Shown: in pieces, positions 11,814 to 23,653 of the stretch
How positions within the stretch are numbered: the stretch's first letter is position 1
How the letters are laid out: every line of letters starts with the position of its first letter
Source of the DNA: Paraconiothyrium sp. Pb-2020
Lineage: Eukaryota; Ascomycota; Dothideomycetes; Pleosporales; Didymosphaeriaceae
DNA: 64,000 bases
Direction of reading: 5' to 3'
Assembly: GCA_022419385.1 (NCBI GenBank)
Contig: JAJUBI010000002.1
Coordinates: 5,146,001-5,210,000 of the forward strand
The notes under the pieces: model-generated
Told to the model about the DNA's origin: nothing
Seen by the model: the letters and a program-made list of their open reading frames with translations, nothing else
Database searches by the model: none
Translations under genes and position numbers: made by a program

Positions 11814-13789
11814 ATGGCCTCTCGCTCCCGCTCTCGACGGGCCGAGCGCGACGTCAGCGCCTCCCGCTCCGACACCTCCGCCTCTACATCCCCCGACCGC
11901 GGTGTCGAGGACGACGATAATGACTCTCTTATGTTCCAAGCGAATGACTCCGTGTCCTCCCTCGCGCCTTCCGTTTCGCCAGATTCAGACGAAGACGCGC
12001 TCAGAAGGGCCATAGAGGAGCGATGTCGCGTGTCGCCCATCTCGCGCCTGCCCGCCGAGCTCATGATTGCCATCTTCGCCAAGCTATCCTCGCCCGGCGA
12101 TCTGAAGCACTGTATGCTCGTGTCCCGAGAGTGGGCAAGGAACAGCGTCGGTCTGTTGTGGCACAGGCCTCAGACGGGGAAGTGGCAATCGATCAAGAGC
12201 GTCGTTGCTACGGTCAGGAGAGGAGACAGCTTCTTCGACTACCCTAGCCTCATCAAGCGGTTGAATCTGTCAGCATTGGTATGTGGCTGAAGAGGCATCC
12301 TAGAATGCCCCCGCTAAACCCGCTACAGGCCCCCGAGATCAGCGATGGTACACTGCAGCCTTTGGCGAATTGCAACAGAGTCGAGCGCTTAACCTTGACT
12401 AACTGCACGAAACTCACCGATCTTAGCCTCACTGCTATGCTCCAGGGCAATCGCAGCCTCCTTGCCTTAGACGTGACCGGTTTGGACTCAATAACTGACC
12501 GCTCAATGTTTGCTCTCGCTGAGAACGCCGTACGACTCCAGGGACTGAACATAACGAACTGCAAGAAGATCTCAGATGAGTCGTTGGAGGCAGTAGCTAG
12601 GAGCTGTCGGCATCTGAAGAGGGTAAGCATCCTCCATGAAATCCTAGTTGAACAAGGCTGACAGTGGTAGCTAAAACTCAATGGCTGTCAACAACTGACC
12701 GATCGCTCCATCATTGCATTCGCACGCAACTGCCGCTACATTCTAGAGATTGATCTGCACGACTGCAGGAACCTCGAAGACGAGTCGATCACAACGCTTA
12801 TAACGGATGGTCCGCATCTACGAGAGCTGAGGCTGGCTCATTGCTGGCGCATCACAGATCAAGCGTTCCTCCGCCTGCCGCAAGGAATAACATACGATGC
12901 TCTCCGCATCCTCGATCTCACGGACTGCACCGAGTTGCAAGACGCCGGCGTTCAGAAGATCGTGCAAGCCGCGCCTCGCCTGCGCAACCTCGTCCTCAAC
13001 AAATGCCGCAACATCACAGACCGTGCTGTGCTGGCCATAACGCGGTTAGGCAAGAATCTGCACTACATTCACCTAGGTCACTGCTCACGCATCACCGATA
13101 CGGGTGTTATCCAGCTTGTCAAGTTGTGCAACCGCATCCGTTATATTGACTTGGCGTGTTGCACAAATCTCACTGATAACTCTGTCACGCAGCTAGCCGC
13201 CCTGCCGAAATTGAAGAGGATAGGCTTGGTCAAGTGCGGGAACATTACGGATCGCAGCATTGTCGCGCTTGCCAAGCCGAAGCAGGTCGGCCACGGCGGT
13301 CCAGTAACCCCCAGTGTGCTCGAGCGTGTGCATCTGAGTTATTGCACGAACCTTACACTGAGCAGCATTCATTCCCTCCTCAACAGCTGTCCGCGTCTCA
13401 CACACCTGAGCCTGACGGGCGTACAAGCATTCCTGCGAGAAGACCTCATTGTGTTCTGCCGCGAAGCGCCACAAGGTACGCCTCAGCCCTCCCCACCGCT
13501 AAACAATATGAACCTCGAACTAACCTGTCATTCCACAGAGTTCAACGAACACCAACGCGACGTCTTCTGCGTCTTCAGCGGCGTCGGCGTCCAGCGTCTG
13601 CGCAACTACCTCAACACCGACACGGCTCACACTCGCCGCACGCTCTTCGAGGACGAGGGCACCATGTACGACGACGATGCGGACCAGCCGGAGCAGATGG
13701 ACGACGTCACGGCGCAGGCCAACGGCTTGGGGATCGAGGACATGGACGAGGACTTTGGCGAAGAGAGCGAGATGATTGGGGAGAACTAA
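11814..13789 (+). CDS. grrA: Grr1-type F-box/leucine-rich-repeat protein of SCF ubiquitin ligase
   Basis: Substrate receptor of the SCF-Grr1 E3 ligase, which couples nutrient state to cyclin and transporter turnover in yeast and to ascospore development in Aspergillus. Exons are 11814-12278, 12329-12622, 12671-13475 and 13539-13789, giving 604 residues. An acidic, Ser-rich N-terminus leads into an F-box (about residues 76-118, SRLPAELMIAIF). About eleven cysteine-containing leucine-rich repeats follow, each with the pattern L-x-L-x-x-C-x-x-(I/L)-T-D. The family C-terminal block FNEHQRDVFCVFSG follows, then an acidic tail. The third intron (63 bases) is a multiple of three without a stop, so unspliced RNA would also be translatable. 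I accept splicing because the joined text LVFCREAPQEFNEHQ fits the family. Confidence 0.95.
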
Positions 13790-14550
13790 CGAGTCTGGTG
13801 TGGGGAAGCATTGGTACGGGTGTTGACACGACGCGTTAGCATTGTGCTTTTCGGACTGCATTGTCATGAAGCAATTTTGACGTATAAACGGCCTCTTTCG
13901 GTATAGGATGGAGTGATGAGAAGGGAGGTCATTTTTCTCTTCACGTGGACGGGAGTGGAGCTGTTTCGATCGATACCCTTTTAGCATGCATGGTTGTTTG
14001 TATTCTTGGCCGATGGGCTATTGCAAGGAATGGATAGAGGGAACATTCTCATGAATTGCATCGTTCGAACATCTTCGGAGTTTGAGATGTGTGGATAATG
14101 TGATGGAAAGTGAAGAGGTTTGGAATGCACGTTGAAAAATTTGACTGCACTGAGTCCTATCAAGCAGCTACATCGCGTACCATGTTCCATAGGCATCAAC
14201 ACTTAACACTTAACAGATCGCTAATAAGTCAAGACTAAAGCTTTTCCCACGAACGTTCACCTGCCTAACAGCACGTGATCAATATGTCGCCCGGGCGAGG
14301 GAAGCAGAAAGTAGCAAGCGTGCTGAATCAGCATTACCCTGCATTAGCCCCAGCTCCCACCGTGAACCAATGACGCAAGCGGTTTCTCCACGCGTTCGCG
14401 TCGTGGACCTTGAATTCTTGAATAGCTCCCGTCATTTCAATACCATCCTTTGCCCACTGTTAAGAAAAAAGCACTGCGATGTTGTCGTGATCCCAAACGC
14501 GCTGTTCTCCCGCGCGATTGCTACCGTTCGCAACAATTGACCATAGCTCA
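13790..14550. other. Intergenic, 3' UTR and promoter
   Basis: Contains the 3' end of the Grr1 transcript and the promoter of the next plus-strand gene. A CACGTG-like element (gcacgtgatc) lies near 14271. No other gene is supported. Confidence 0.5.
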
Positions 14551-15765
14551 ATGACCGACAACACCATGGAAAGCAGCACCAAGCGCTCCGCGGAATTCCA
14601 CCCCACAGACGAGCCTTTCCTCCACTCACCCGCGCTCTCTCTGCAAAAGTCTCGCGTCTCGGGCCCCGTCCCCTTCCTCAACCCCACAAAAGCACATTTC
14701 CGCCATGCCACTCGTCCAGACGTACGCTTCAAATGGTCATCGCGGAACAACCGCAAAGGGCGCCACGCCGTAGTCATATCTCAGGATGCAAACCCAGCGC
14801 AAGCCGCGACACCGCGTCCAACTTCATCATTGGGGAGCATCGCCCGCGGCATCTGGCGCATGCTGACGTACTACCCGTTCTGGGATGTATCCTTCGACGT
14901 CGCGTTCGTTTTCACGCTCGGCAGTGTGATATGGGTCATCAATGCTTTCTTTGTTTGGTTGCCGCTTGTGCGACCGGGGACGGAGTTCAACGATGAAGAG
15001 TTGTACGGCGGGGGTATAACCGCGTTTATCGGCGCTACAGTCTTCGAATTCGGGTCATTATTACTGATGGCTGAAGCCATAAACGAGGATCGATCGGGTT
15101 GCTTTGGCTGGGCCGTTGAGCGCGCCATTTCCCACGAAGCAGAAGATGAAGCTACGCTGCTCAAGCCTTCAAAATCGCACTGTACACACCACCATCAAAA
15201 CAAGCGCAACCTCGTCGGCCCAGGCACACACCCCCACCCCGTCGAGAAAGACGGGCCAGAGGTTCAACCCCGCTCATGGACGTGGTTTCCCTCCCCTCAA
15301 GACCTCCGCACACACTACCTCCACTCCCTCGGCTTCCTCGCCTCCTTCGCACAACTCTGCGGCGCTTCCATCTTCTGGATATCAGGCCTCACCGCGCTCC
15401 CAGGCATCTACGACAACATGTCGCGCCCCATCACCATCGTCTTCTACTGGACGCCACAGGTCCTCGGCGGCACCGGCTTCATCATCTCCGGCACGCTCTT
15501 CATGCTAGAAACACAGTCCAAGTGGTGGAAGCCCGCGCCCCGCACGCTGGGCTGGTGGATCGGCGCCTGGAACCTACTCGGCGGCGTGGGCTTCACCATG
15601 TGCCCTGCTTTCGGGTACGACACGAGTAGCTGGGCACAGTATCAGGCGTCGCTGTCTACTTTTTGGGGAAGTTGGGCGTTCCTGATAGGGAGTGTGGTGC
15701 AGTGGTATGAGAGCTTGGCGAAGTTTCCTGTGGAGGTGGATAGGGAGGGGGACCGGGGGGAGTAG
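14551..15765 (+). CDS. Six-span fungal integral membrane protein, function unknown
   Basis: A 404-residue single-exon protein. I place the start at the ATG at 14551; the frame is open further upstream but only from a TTG. About 100 polar residues precede six hydrophobic segments, beginning with FWDVSFDVAFVFTLG and GGGITAFIGATVFEFG. A His-rich loop (CTHHHQN) separates the second and third spans, and the last spans include LGWWIGAWNLLGG and FWGSWAFLIGS. I know similar proteins only as uncharacterised 'integral membrane protein' in ascomycetes; no transporter signature is visible. It converges on the rhodopsin-like gene, with a tandem duplication between them. Confidence 0.85.
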   Translation: MTDNTMESSTKRSAEFHPTDEPFLHSPALSLQKSRVSGPVPFLNPTKAHFRHATRPDVRFKWSSRNNRKGRHAVVISQDANPAQAATPRPTSSLGSIARGIWRMLTYYPFWDVSFDVAFVFTLGSVIWVINAFFVWLPLVRPGTEFNDEELYGGGITAFIGATVFEFGSLLLMAEAINEDRSGCFGWAVERAISHEAEDEATLLKPSKSHCTHHHQNKRNLVGPGTHPHPVEKDGPEVQPRSWTWFPSPQDLRTHYLHSLGFLASFAQLCGASIFWISGLTALPGIYDNMSRPITIVFYWTPQVLGGTGFIISGTLFMLETQSKWWKPAPRTLGWWIGAWNLLGGVGFTMCPAFGYDTSSWAQYQASLSTFWGSWAFLIGSVVQWYESLAKFPVEVDREGDRGE

Positions 15766-15842
15766 CGTTGAGGTGTAGAGTTGGGTTGGACCTAGGGAGA
15801 TACTGTGAGGCTAATGTATATAAGAATATCTTCGGCGTATTG

Positions 15843-16242
15843 ATCACGTGCTGTTAGGCAACGTTTGTGGGAAAGCTTTGGTGTTGATTTGTGGGTGTCC
15901 TGTTGAGTGTTGAGGGGTGATGCCTATGATGGAATGGTACGCGATGTAGCTGCTTGATAGGACTCAAGGCCGGCAACCTCTGCATAACTTACCTTACCTC
16001 TATCCTCGTTATACTACTTCCATGTCTTGTTTCGACATTTTAATCACGTGCTATTAGGTTTGATAGGGAAAGGATTAAGTATTGACTTGTTGGATGATTT
16101 TCTGTTAAGTGGTGATGCCTAGGATGGAACCCGAGTACACGATGTAGCTGCTTGGTAGCACTCAGTGCAGTCAACCTCTGCATAACCCACCTCACTTCCA
16201 TCCTCATCAACCACTTCCCATTCCTTGTTACTTTCGCGACAA
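15843..16242. repeat. Imperfect direct tandem duplication, 200-base period
   Basis: Copy one begins at 15843 and copy two at 16043, both with ATCACGTGCT. Shared blocks in the same order include ggtgatgccta, cgatgtagctgcttg and caacctctgcataac. By eye about two-thirds of positions agree. Each copy therefore carries a CACGTG element. It sits between two converging genes, where it may affect 3' ends; no coding function is seen. Confidence 0.85.
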
Positions 16243-16269
16243 TAACAAAATCGCTCCCCTGCCATGACT

Positions 16270-17645
16270 CTAGACGGTGGCTCCGGAAGCGACTTTTTGC
16301 TGATGTGGTGCCGGCCTGGGGCCTGCAGAGTCGTCTTCCTTTAGCTCTACCTTCACCGTTTTCTCGATCCCACCGATGCCGCGCCCGCTTCCACGCGAAA
16401 TCCTTGTAATGCTGTCCTCATCTCGCTCCGCGGGTGATAGGCTTGGATTGCGAAGGTCAAATCCTATCGTACGGGCTGCTTCTGGGTGGTGAAGAGACGG
16501 CTGCGGCCTAGGCTCCATCCTTGAACTCGGCGAAAACGGTTCCATTATCCTGCTTGAACAACTCTTAGATCTCATGCCGTCTCGCTCGTAAGCGGTGATT
16601 ATCGGTCGAAGATACGGAATCACGCATGAGAAGATGGTCCATCCAATCGCCATCTGCGTCGTGCATGCGACGCGGGATTTCCAGTGGGCGGAATTCTCGG
16701 GCGTCAGGGTCATGTTGAGGAAGACCAGGCGCAGAATGGTGAGCGCGATATTACTGGCCTTGGTCAGCTAGGTGTGAACAAGGTAAGGGGAGGTGAGACA
16801 TACGGTAGCCTGCACGTGAACGCGCCCAGGATGGCGAGCCTCGAGGCAAGAGGAATGTGCCGGTTCCATATGAAGTAGAGCGAGGTAAAGAGGAGCGAAA
16901 GTTCAATCGCCATGTCGAACACGCCAATGTACACCCACCGAGCGAACTGTACAAATTAGTCAACTGGTTCCTCGCTTCATAGCTAGATTTGGGGGCATAC
17001 GAAAGCTGAGCATTGCTGCCAGTACAGCGGCCACTCATTCCCAAGAGGGCACCGGAACCCTTCTACGAATAGGCTTGTCACGACCCATACCGCGGATGCG
17101 CCTATCAGGGTCCACGCTACATTCTTGTGTCTTGCATCTGGTGCAAGCCACAGAAAGAAAAGGGTACAACATAGCTTGGAGAGGAAGAGGATGACGATAT
17201 AGAACAAGTCTGCAGCTAGTCCAGCCTAGTAACTGTCAGAACACGAACTGATGTGTGCAAGGTCGGTGGGTATTACCTTTCGAATCGTCATCTTCTGGTC
17301 TAAGGTGAGCTTCGGCAAGATGACGCCGAGGCCATCGTGGATCTGATAGAAGACGAGGGAGTTTTGTATGATGACGAAGGTCTATACAAGTCAGTTTTCC
17401 TGAATGAAACATGGACTATATTGTGGTGGACTTACGATTGCCAGCGCAAAACTAATATCATCGTGACGAAAGCTGAGGAAATACTTTCGTACGTACACTT
17501 TGATGCACGCACCCAAGAGCACCAAACCTAGGGCAAACCCAGCGATGATCGCGATGACTCCTGATTGATCTTCGCTGTTGATGATTGCTGGCGGCGGAGA
17601 TACGCCAGATGGGAGTGGTGTTGTAGTGGGTTCGGCTGTCGACAT
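16270..17645 (-). CDS. Fungal rhodopsin-like (SAT4-type) seven-span membrane protein
   Basis: A 388-residue integral membrane protein of the widespread fungal family annotated as 'rhodopsin domain-containing' (PF20684-like). Exons are 17645-17436, 17381-17277, 17225-17001, 16946-16804 and 16753-16270, separated by introns of 50-54 bases. Features of the family: a first span with GVIAIIAGFALGLVLLG followed by RHDD, GLG in the loop after span two, LFYIVILFLSKL in span three, and the CP...CSAF loop with conserved cysteines. SLYFIWNRHIPL and TILRLVFLNMTL are in later spans, followed by a cytoplasmic Ser-rich tail. For the fourth intron I chose the acceptor that yields RLPNIALTILR because the nearer AG gives an immediate stop. 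Its ligand is unknown. Confidence 0.85.
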
Positions 17646-18093
17646 GGTGGAATTCGTGTGTCGTTCTCGTTAACAATTGAGCATGGTCTGGCGGACGGCT
17701 TACGCTGGAGGTATTTCCTGGCGTGCATGTGGCTCGTCGATCGTGTCTGGATCCGTCGCGCTGCAAAACAATAAGACCGCTCGAGTCCGTGGTCTTGGAT
17801 TCGCGTAGTACAAAGGACGTGGGCTGAAGATTGCACCAGCTACGCGGAATCATTGACCGCGACGACGAAAACATCACTTAAGTCCGTCCGCTTAGCACGT
17901 TATACATGGTGGGAGAAAGCGTTTGACATTTATGCATCGAATTTGAGCACATTTGCTGACGCGTCTGCACACACTGATGCCGCAACCGGACGACAATAGC
18001 AAGATGTCTTGGATGACTCTTCTCTGACCTCGACCGCTAGGATTCGTAGTGTTCCTCAATACTGCGCAATTTCGCACATCCTATCATCAAAAT
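17646..18093. promoter_or_regulatory. Divergent promoter region
   Basis: 448 bases between the minus-strand rhodopsin-like gene and the plus-strand permease. It should contain both promoters. I see no distinct operator or repeat. Confidence 0.5.
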
Positions 18094-19825
18094 ATGTCTA
18101 ACACCATGAACGGCACCGACAGGGAACAAGACGCACTGAAAGACGATGTGTACAGCCAGGCAAACCCACCCAGAGAGGGCTTCACGAAGGCAGATCAAAA
18201 ACACATGTACCGCTTGGGAAAGGTGCAAGAGCTCAAGGTGTGTGCAATCCAAACCTAGTTCGAAGCCTGGCTAAGTAGTACAGCGAAACTACCGCCCTCT
18301 ATCCGCACTTAGCTTTGCGGTTGTGCTTACAGCGATATGGGAGTATTTCATGTTTGCCAATACCCAGGGGCTTATCGATGGTGGGCTTGCGGGCCTTTTC
18401 TGGAGCTTCATTTGGACGTTCCTCGCGTTCAGCTTTGTGGGTTTGAGCTTGGCTGAAATGGCGTCCATGTATGATTCTATCCAGAATTCCACTTTCTCTA
18501 TGCTAACATGACTGCCCATAGGGCACCAACATCAGGCGGTCAATACCATTGGGTGAGCGAATTTGCACCTCCCAGCATTCAACGGTTCCTCTCCTATATA
18601 GTAGGCTGGATGTCAGTCCTCTCCTGGCAAGCTGGGAATGCCGCAGACTGCTTTATCACAGGAACCTTGATCCAGGCACTGCTCCAAGTCAATGACGAAA
18701 ACTATGAACCAAAACGGTGGCATGGTACGTTATTCACCTGGGTGATGGTCTTGGTTCTCTACGTTGTCAACATCTGGGGCCACGACTTCTGGCCTCGCAT
18801 TCAAAATCCGTTGATGATCATTCATATACTGGCATTCTTTGCCGTGGTCACAGTTCTCTGGACATTAGCTCCGCACAACAGCGCTGAGAGGGTGTTCACT
18901 GAATTTAGCAATGGTGGTGGGTGGGATACCACTGGGCTCTCGCTCATGGTCGGCCAGATATCAGCCATTTACTCGATCTTGGGTACATCACCTCCGTACC
19001 ATTGAATCGTATAAAGCTGACCAGTCTCCAGGATCCGACGCAACCGCCCACATGGCCGAAGAAGTCCGCGACGCCGACCGCTACGTCCCCATCTCTCTCT
19101 TCTGGTCCTACATCGGCAACTCCCTCATGGCCATCGTCTTCCTCACCACCTACCTCTTCGCCATGCCCTCCGTCGAAGACGCCATCAACGACCCCTCAGG
19201 CTACCCCTTCCTCTACATCTTCAAAGGCGCCATGGGCACCGCAGGCGTAAACACCCTCACCATCATCGTCCTCCTCATCGTCTCCGCCGCAAACATAAAC
19301 TTCGGCGCCTCGACCGCGCGCCAAACCTTCGCCTTCGCGCGCGACAAGGGACTCCCGTTCTCCAGCTGGCTCGCGAGAGTGCACACAGGTAAAGAGATTC
19401 CCGCGAACGCCATACTGATGACATGCACGGTAACCATCCTCCTCTCCCTCATCAACATCGGGTCCCTCGTCGCCTTTAACGCTATCATCTCGCTTCAAAT
19501 CGTATCCCTCATGTTTACCTACTTCTGCTCTTTATCCTGCGTGCTCTACCGGCGTCTGTACCACCCAGAGCTCCTGCCCGTCGCGCGCTGGAGCCTCGGC
19601 AAGTGGGGGCCATTAGTCAATGCCGCGGGTTTGGCGTATGTGCTGTTTGCGTTCTTTTGGTGCTTCTGGCCGAACGAGACGCCGGTAGATGCGGAGACGT
19701 TCAATTGGAGTGTAGTTATGTTCTTGGGGGTGTTTCTGTTGGCGGTAGTTATGTATGTGGTGGAGGGGAGGAGGGTATATACGGGTCCGGTAAAGCAGTG
19801 TCGGATGGCGAGGTTGGAGATCTGA
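18094..19825 (+). CDS. APC-superfamily permease (amino acid/choline type)
   Basis: A 527-residue transporter of the fungal amino acid-choline-GABA permease group (HNM1/GABA permease-like) in the plasma membrane. Exons are 18094-18237, 18284-18468, 18522-18982 and 19032-19825. The start is the ATG at 18094, 42 bases inside a longer GTG-started frame. About twelve spans can be seen. The first-span region has RNYRPLSALSFA and WEYF; the APC hallmark LAEMASMAPTSGGQYHW crosses the second intron. HMAEEVRDADRYVP lies in the cytosolic loop after span six, and FAFARDKGLPFS after span eight. The ligand cannot be told from sequence; choline, GABA and other amino compounds are all possible. No lesion is visible. 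Confidence 0.9.
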
Positions 19826-20363
19826 ATTGGGGCGATGAGTATGGAGCAGGTCTTCAGAAGGAGTGGTGCACAAACGGTATGCGTTCTGTGTGTCTCGGCG
19901 TGCAAGTGCCTCGTTCCGGTCGTTGGATGGGGTGATCACCGTGTCGTGTAGACGGGAAAGCCGTCGCACCTCCATAGCGTGTTTCTTTCGTAAAGCGCAT
20001 ATATTTCATTACCTTGATTATGATACCGTGCAATATTTCACCTTTCACATCTATAAGCCTATGAATTTGTCAATTGGTACTCCGCTATGCGTGCCATATG
20101 ACACGAATCTATCCTTGAGGTTTATACTTGTACACTTACTCCTAAGAACTCCGTTTGACGCATTCGACCTTATTCCATATCTAGGGATACTCAAAGTAGT
20201 AAAGGTGGTACAAGGATTCTCGATGGACGTTACTACCGGAGGACCCGTTCGTCATACCGTCAAACCATGTACGCTCCCTTGAGTCTACCCTTGCTCACTC
20301 CATATCATACTATGTCATTCGAACTTTTCATCCATCCCGTAACCACCCGACACTTGAAGCAAC
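19826..20363. other. Convergent intergenic region
   Basis: 3' flanks of the permease and of the next minus-strand gene. An open frame of 139 codons at 19863-20282 has no family signal and I treat it as chance. Confidence 0.5.
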
Positions 20364-21518
20364 CTAGTAGAACCAGCCAAACCAGCCCTTGCGAGCTGGC
20401 GTCGCGTCTGCCTTCTTGTACTTGTACGTGGAAGGAACGGCAACGGTGTAGTCATCAAGCTGATCGCCGTCGCCGACCTTGACCCAGTCGTCCGCGTCGA
20501 CTTCCTCGATATCGGAGGGGTCTTCCATATCTGGAATGATAGAAGAATCAGCGTCGGGCTGGTCAACAAGGGATAATCCTAACCCCACGCCATCTCCATT
20601 CTTGGGAAGACCGTCGAATGTAGAGACTTCCGGCTGCTGAGCACCAGTAAGGTTGAGTGAGTGGTGCGGAACGGTGTCGGTGATCCACATGGACACCTTG
20701 GCAGAAGTCTGCTCGTCCTCTGATAGCGCTGCGAGGCGGCGGCGCTTGTGAGAGGAGTCCTCGAGTAGAGCATCGTCGATGCGCTCAGCGATGTCCTTCT
20801 GCTGTGCGCGCGAGAACGCCGGACCGCCTGTGGGACGGAATGTCGCGCTATGGACGAACTTTGCGTCGCCGGCGATGACCATCTTGGGGGCGATAGCGGC
20901 GTCCTCGGGGTCCATGCTACTCGTCATCAGCACAGGATTCTTATGCTTATCTTGTTGGGAGTGGGCAAACTTACGTCTCCTCAGCAGCATCACGTTGCGC
21001 ACGTAACACATCGATCTCCATCTGGAAATCCAGCCATCCAGAGCGTGGGCTCTTGACGCGGAAGCCCTTCACCGGGACGTTGGCTTTGCGGTCTATCATC
21101 GGCTCGGCACGCAGGTAGATCATGTCCTCGTTGTAGGCGACCTGCCAACGGACGCGGAAGGTCTGGACTCCATCGGTAGGGTAGCGCGTGTAGACTTTGC
21201 CGTAGAGGGTTCCCTGTGTTTGTTAGCACCGACTGTGTTCGAGGGTAAGGGGAGATGGGCGGAGAAACTTGCCAGTGCGTTGAGGATCTTCCAGAAGGCG
21301 GGGTTGTGGATGTCGAGGAGGCCGGTGTCGTTGTACCAGCCCTCTTCGAACATGCCTGTGTCCGTCATGCGTGAGCTACGACAGAGTTGCGGCCACCACA
21401 CCGTTATGACGTGGTCTTTAGCGACCGCGATTTCCTCGGGAGTCATGCTGAGGGGAAGACCGGAGCCGATGCCTTTGCCGCGGTGGAGAGCAGCAGAATT
21501 GCTAGCGGTGTCTGCCAT
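20364..21518 (-). CDS. Uncharacterised protein, GC-AG intron, aromatic C-terminus
   Basis: A 345-residue protein that I cannot place. Exons are 21518-21273, 21213-20975 and 20916-20364. The first intron (59 bases) starts with GCAAGT, a non-canonical but known GC-AG donor; splicing gives ILNALGTLYGKVYTRYP in frame. The N-terminal half looks folded, with VWWPQLCRSSRMTDTGMF and FRVRWQVAYNEDMIYLRAEP. After about residue 150 it turns polar, with a basic KRRR patch (possible nuclear signal), a very acidic section (IEEVDADDWVKVGDGD) and a final GWFGWFY. No signal peptide or membrane span is seen. Confidence 0.8.
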
Positions 21519-22406
21519 GGCGGGGTGTTGTGGTGGTGTTTGATGAGGCGGATTGTGTGCACAGTGTTTGAAATGCTGTTTCTCGGGGTGAGCACTCGGG
21601 TATTCTTGACAAGGCTCGTGGAATCAGTACAGTTGAGGAGGGTGGTGGGTCTTCGAGACACGGCTCCCATCGAAATGCGCGGGTTTAAGAATGCTGAAAG
21701 GCTTAAGTGCACCTAGAAGACGAGGCTTGGGCAGGACAAAGCTGCCCGTGCCCATCGACACTTCTTGGAAATGGCACTTGCGCGCAGGCGTCGTTGAAAA
21801 CTGTGAAATTGGGGACTTTGGTTGATTCATGAAGAATGCGCTTGCTGTTGAGCTAGCCGAACGAACTGGCGGATAGTGAATCGAAAGTGATGGCTAGCGA
21901 AAAAAGGGCACTGGTAGGTTGAAACACCTCGTGAGCTCTCAAATTATAGTGGCTGACACAACAAACTGACCTTCATTTGGGGAAGATCCCGAGTTCCGTG
22001 TGCTAAAACGCTGGGAGAGTTGCAAGCTTAGTAAGTGATAGTATAGTTCAAGGTGACTCACTGATGATGCGTGTTTGAAGTCAAGACTTGATTATGTTCG
22101 GCCGTATTATATGTTGGCGCAAGAGCCGGTTCCTTTTTTTTTTTTGTGTCGGCAACTATAATATTGAAAGATGAGCAGGGCGTAGTGATAAAACATTGAT
22201 CAAGACACGCTCGAAGTAATCTAGATTTAGAATGGGCCAAATGAGCGGTGAGGAAAAAAAGGGCGAATCGCTATAGATAATAATGCTTCATACAATGCCC
22301 TGCCGAAATGTACCAACCTCGGAGCTGCTCCTGAAAACACAACACGACATCGAAATACCCAAGCAGAAAGAGAAGTTCATGCATGCAAGCTGCCTCTGGG
22401 GGATAT
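21519..22406. other. Intergenic between two minus-strand genes
   Basis: Promoter of the uncharacterised gene and 3' flank of cysteine dioxygenase. An uninterrupted T-run lies near 22133-22145. No gene is supported. Confidence 0.5.
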
Positions 22407-23199
22407 TCACAATCGTGGCTCCTTCTTTCCGTACTCCGAATACACAGTACACTTTGCCATGTGCTTCGCTTGGCCGGTCTTCTCGTCGAAGACGTTGCAG
22501 CCATAGACTGCCGCGTTCGGCGGGGTATATACTAGGAAACGTTAGCGGCGGAACGACAGAAGCATCATCGTAAATAGGACAGGTTTGATCGGCTTCTGTT
22601 TGGTATGTCCGAACAAACAGCGGATTACATTTGCAACGGTGACATAGTCTGTTGATGTATTACGGGGCAGTGCAGTATGTTCACTTACAGTGTAGCGAAA
22701 CGGCGTAATCGTCCGGATCGGGATTGGAGATGCGGTGTAAACCTAGCTTATCCGACATATACGTCACCTCATTCTTCTCGTATCTCTTCTGGGATATGGT
22801 TCGCAGAGGTTGTTCCTCGTGCTGGTTGAGATCCACAGTAGGCCAGGCGTAGCGCGTCTCGACCAGCGAGCCTTTCAGTATCTTCATGATGCAATGGGCG
22901 TTGGCATGGTCATGGATCGGGCTTGACTTGCCTGGCGACCAGACGAGAATGAGTAAGTTGCTCTTGCCGTTGCCTTTGTCGACCAGATTCCGCGTATATG
23001 GTTGGTGGGGACTTGGGAAGAAGTATTTGCTCCAGTGTGTTTCGTCCGACACGTAGTCCAACATCAGCCGTTCCAGCTCTTCTGGATCGACATCTTCTGA
23101 ATTGATACCTGAACAGGGCCCAAGCTCTGCACTGAGCTGGTCGACCAGTGTGTCAAAAGCGCTTCGTTGGGACTCGTGGATAACTTCTTGGGTAGTCAT
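22407..23199 (-). CDS. Cysteine dioxygenase type I
   Basis: A 211-residue cupin enzyme that oxidises L-cysteine to cysteine sulfinate with Fe(II) and O2, the entry to cysteine catabolism and taurine/sulfite formation. Exons are 23199-22689 and 22531-22407; the 157-base intron is long for this window. The iron ligands are His96 and His98 in PIHDH, and His155 in LGLHRI. Cys103 (in AHC) and Tyr172 (in SLHLYTPP) match the pair that forms the thioether cofactor in mammalian CDO. The frame is open upstream only to a GTG, so the ATG at 23199 is the start. In fungi CDO protects against excess cysteine and can feed sulfite export. A broken TDT-type transporter, a family that includes the Ssu1 sulfite pump, lies 29 kb away with no evident link. 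Confidence 0.95.
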
Positions 23200-23653
23200 G
23201 ACTGGCTTGAAACGCGGGAAGGACGAGCTCACAACAGAAGGAAGTACTTGATTGATTGTAGCGGTTGCTATCCGTACCTACGTAGCTAGTGATTGCGGAG
23301 GTAGAAAGGAAGATTGTTGTACAGGTGGGTCCACAAGAAACGACATTCCAGGCCGGCATTATGTAAAGAGTCGCGACCTAGTTGGACGTGTGTCCACATA
23401 ATAGTGGCCAGCCGCAATGGGGCAGCCATCTTGACGGCGCGTTCGGCGTGTTGCACGGTGCCATCGCGCGTTACCGGCTTGTGTCGGACACATGATTTTG
23501 GCAGGCGGCGCGGCGCGGCGGTACATTTGTCCGGCGCGATTGCCCCTCGCGTCATGGCTGCAGTCTCAACCTCACAATTTTTGTTGGAGCGCAACAACAC
23601 TCGCACCCTTCTCGTTTGTTATACTTGCGCCTGCTGAGTAAAACACCGGAAAG
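23200..23653. promoter_or_regulatory. Divergent promoter, cysteine dioxygenase / DRG1
   Basis: 454 bases shared by the minus-strand dioxygenase and the plus-strand GTPase gene. A GC-rich segment (23490-23560, with repeated gcggcg) lies towards the GTPase. No specific binding site is claimed. Confidence 0.5.
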
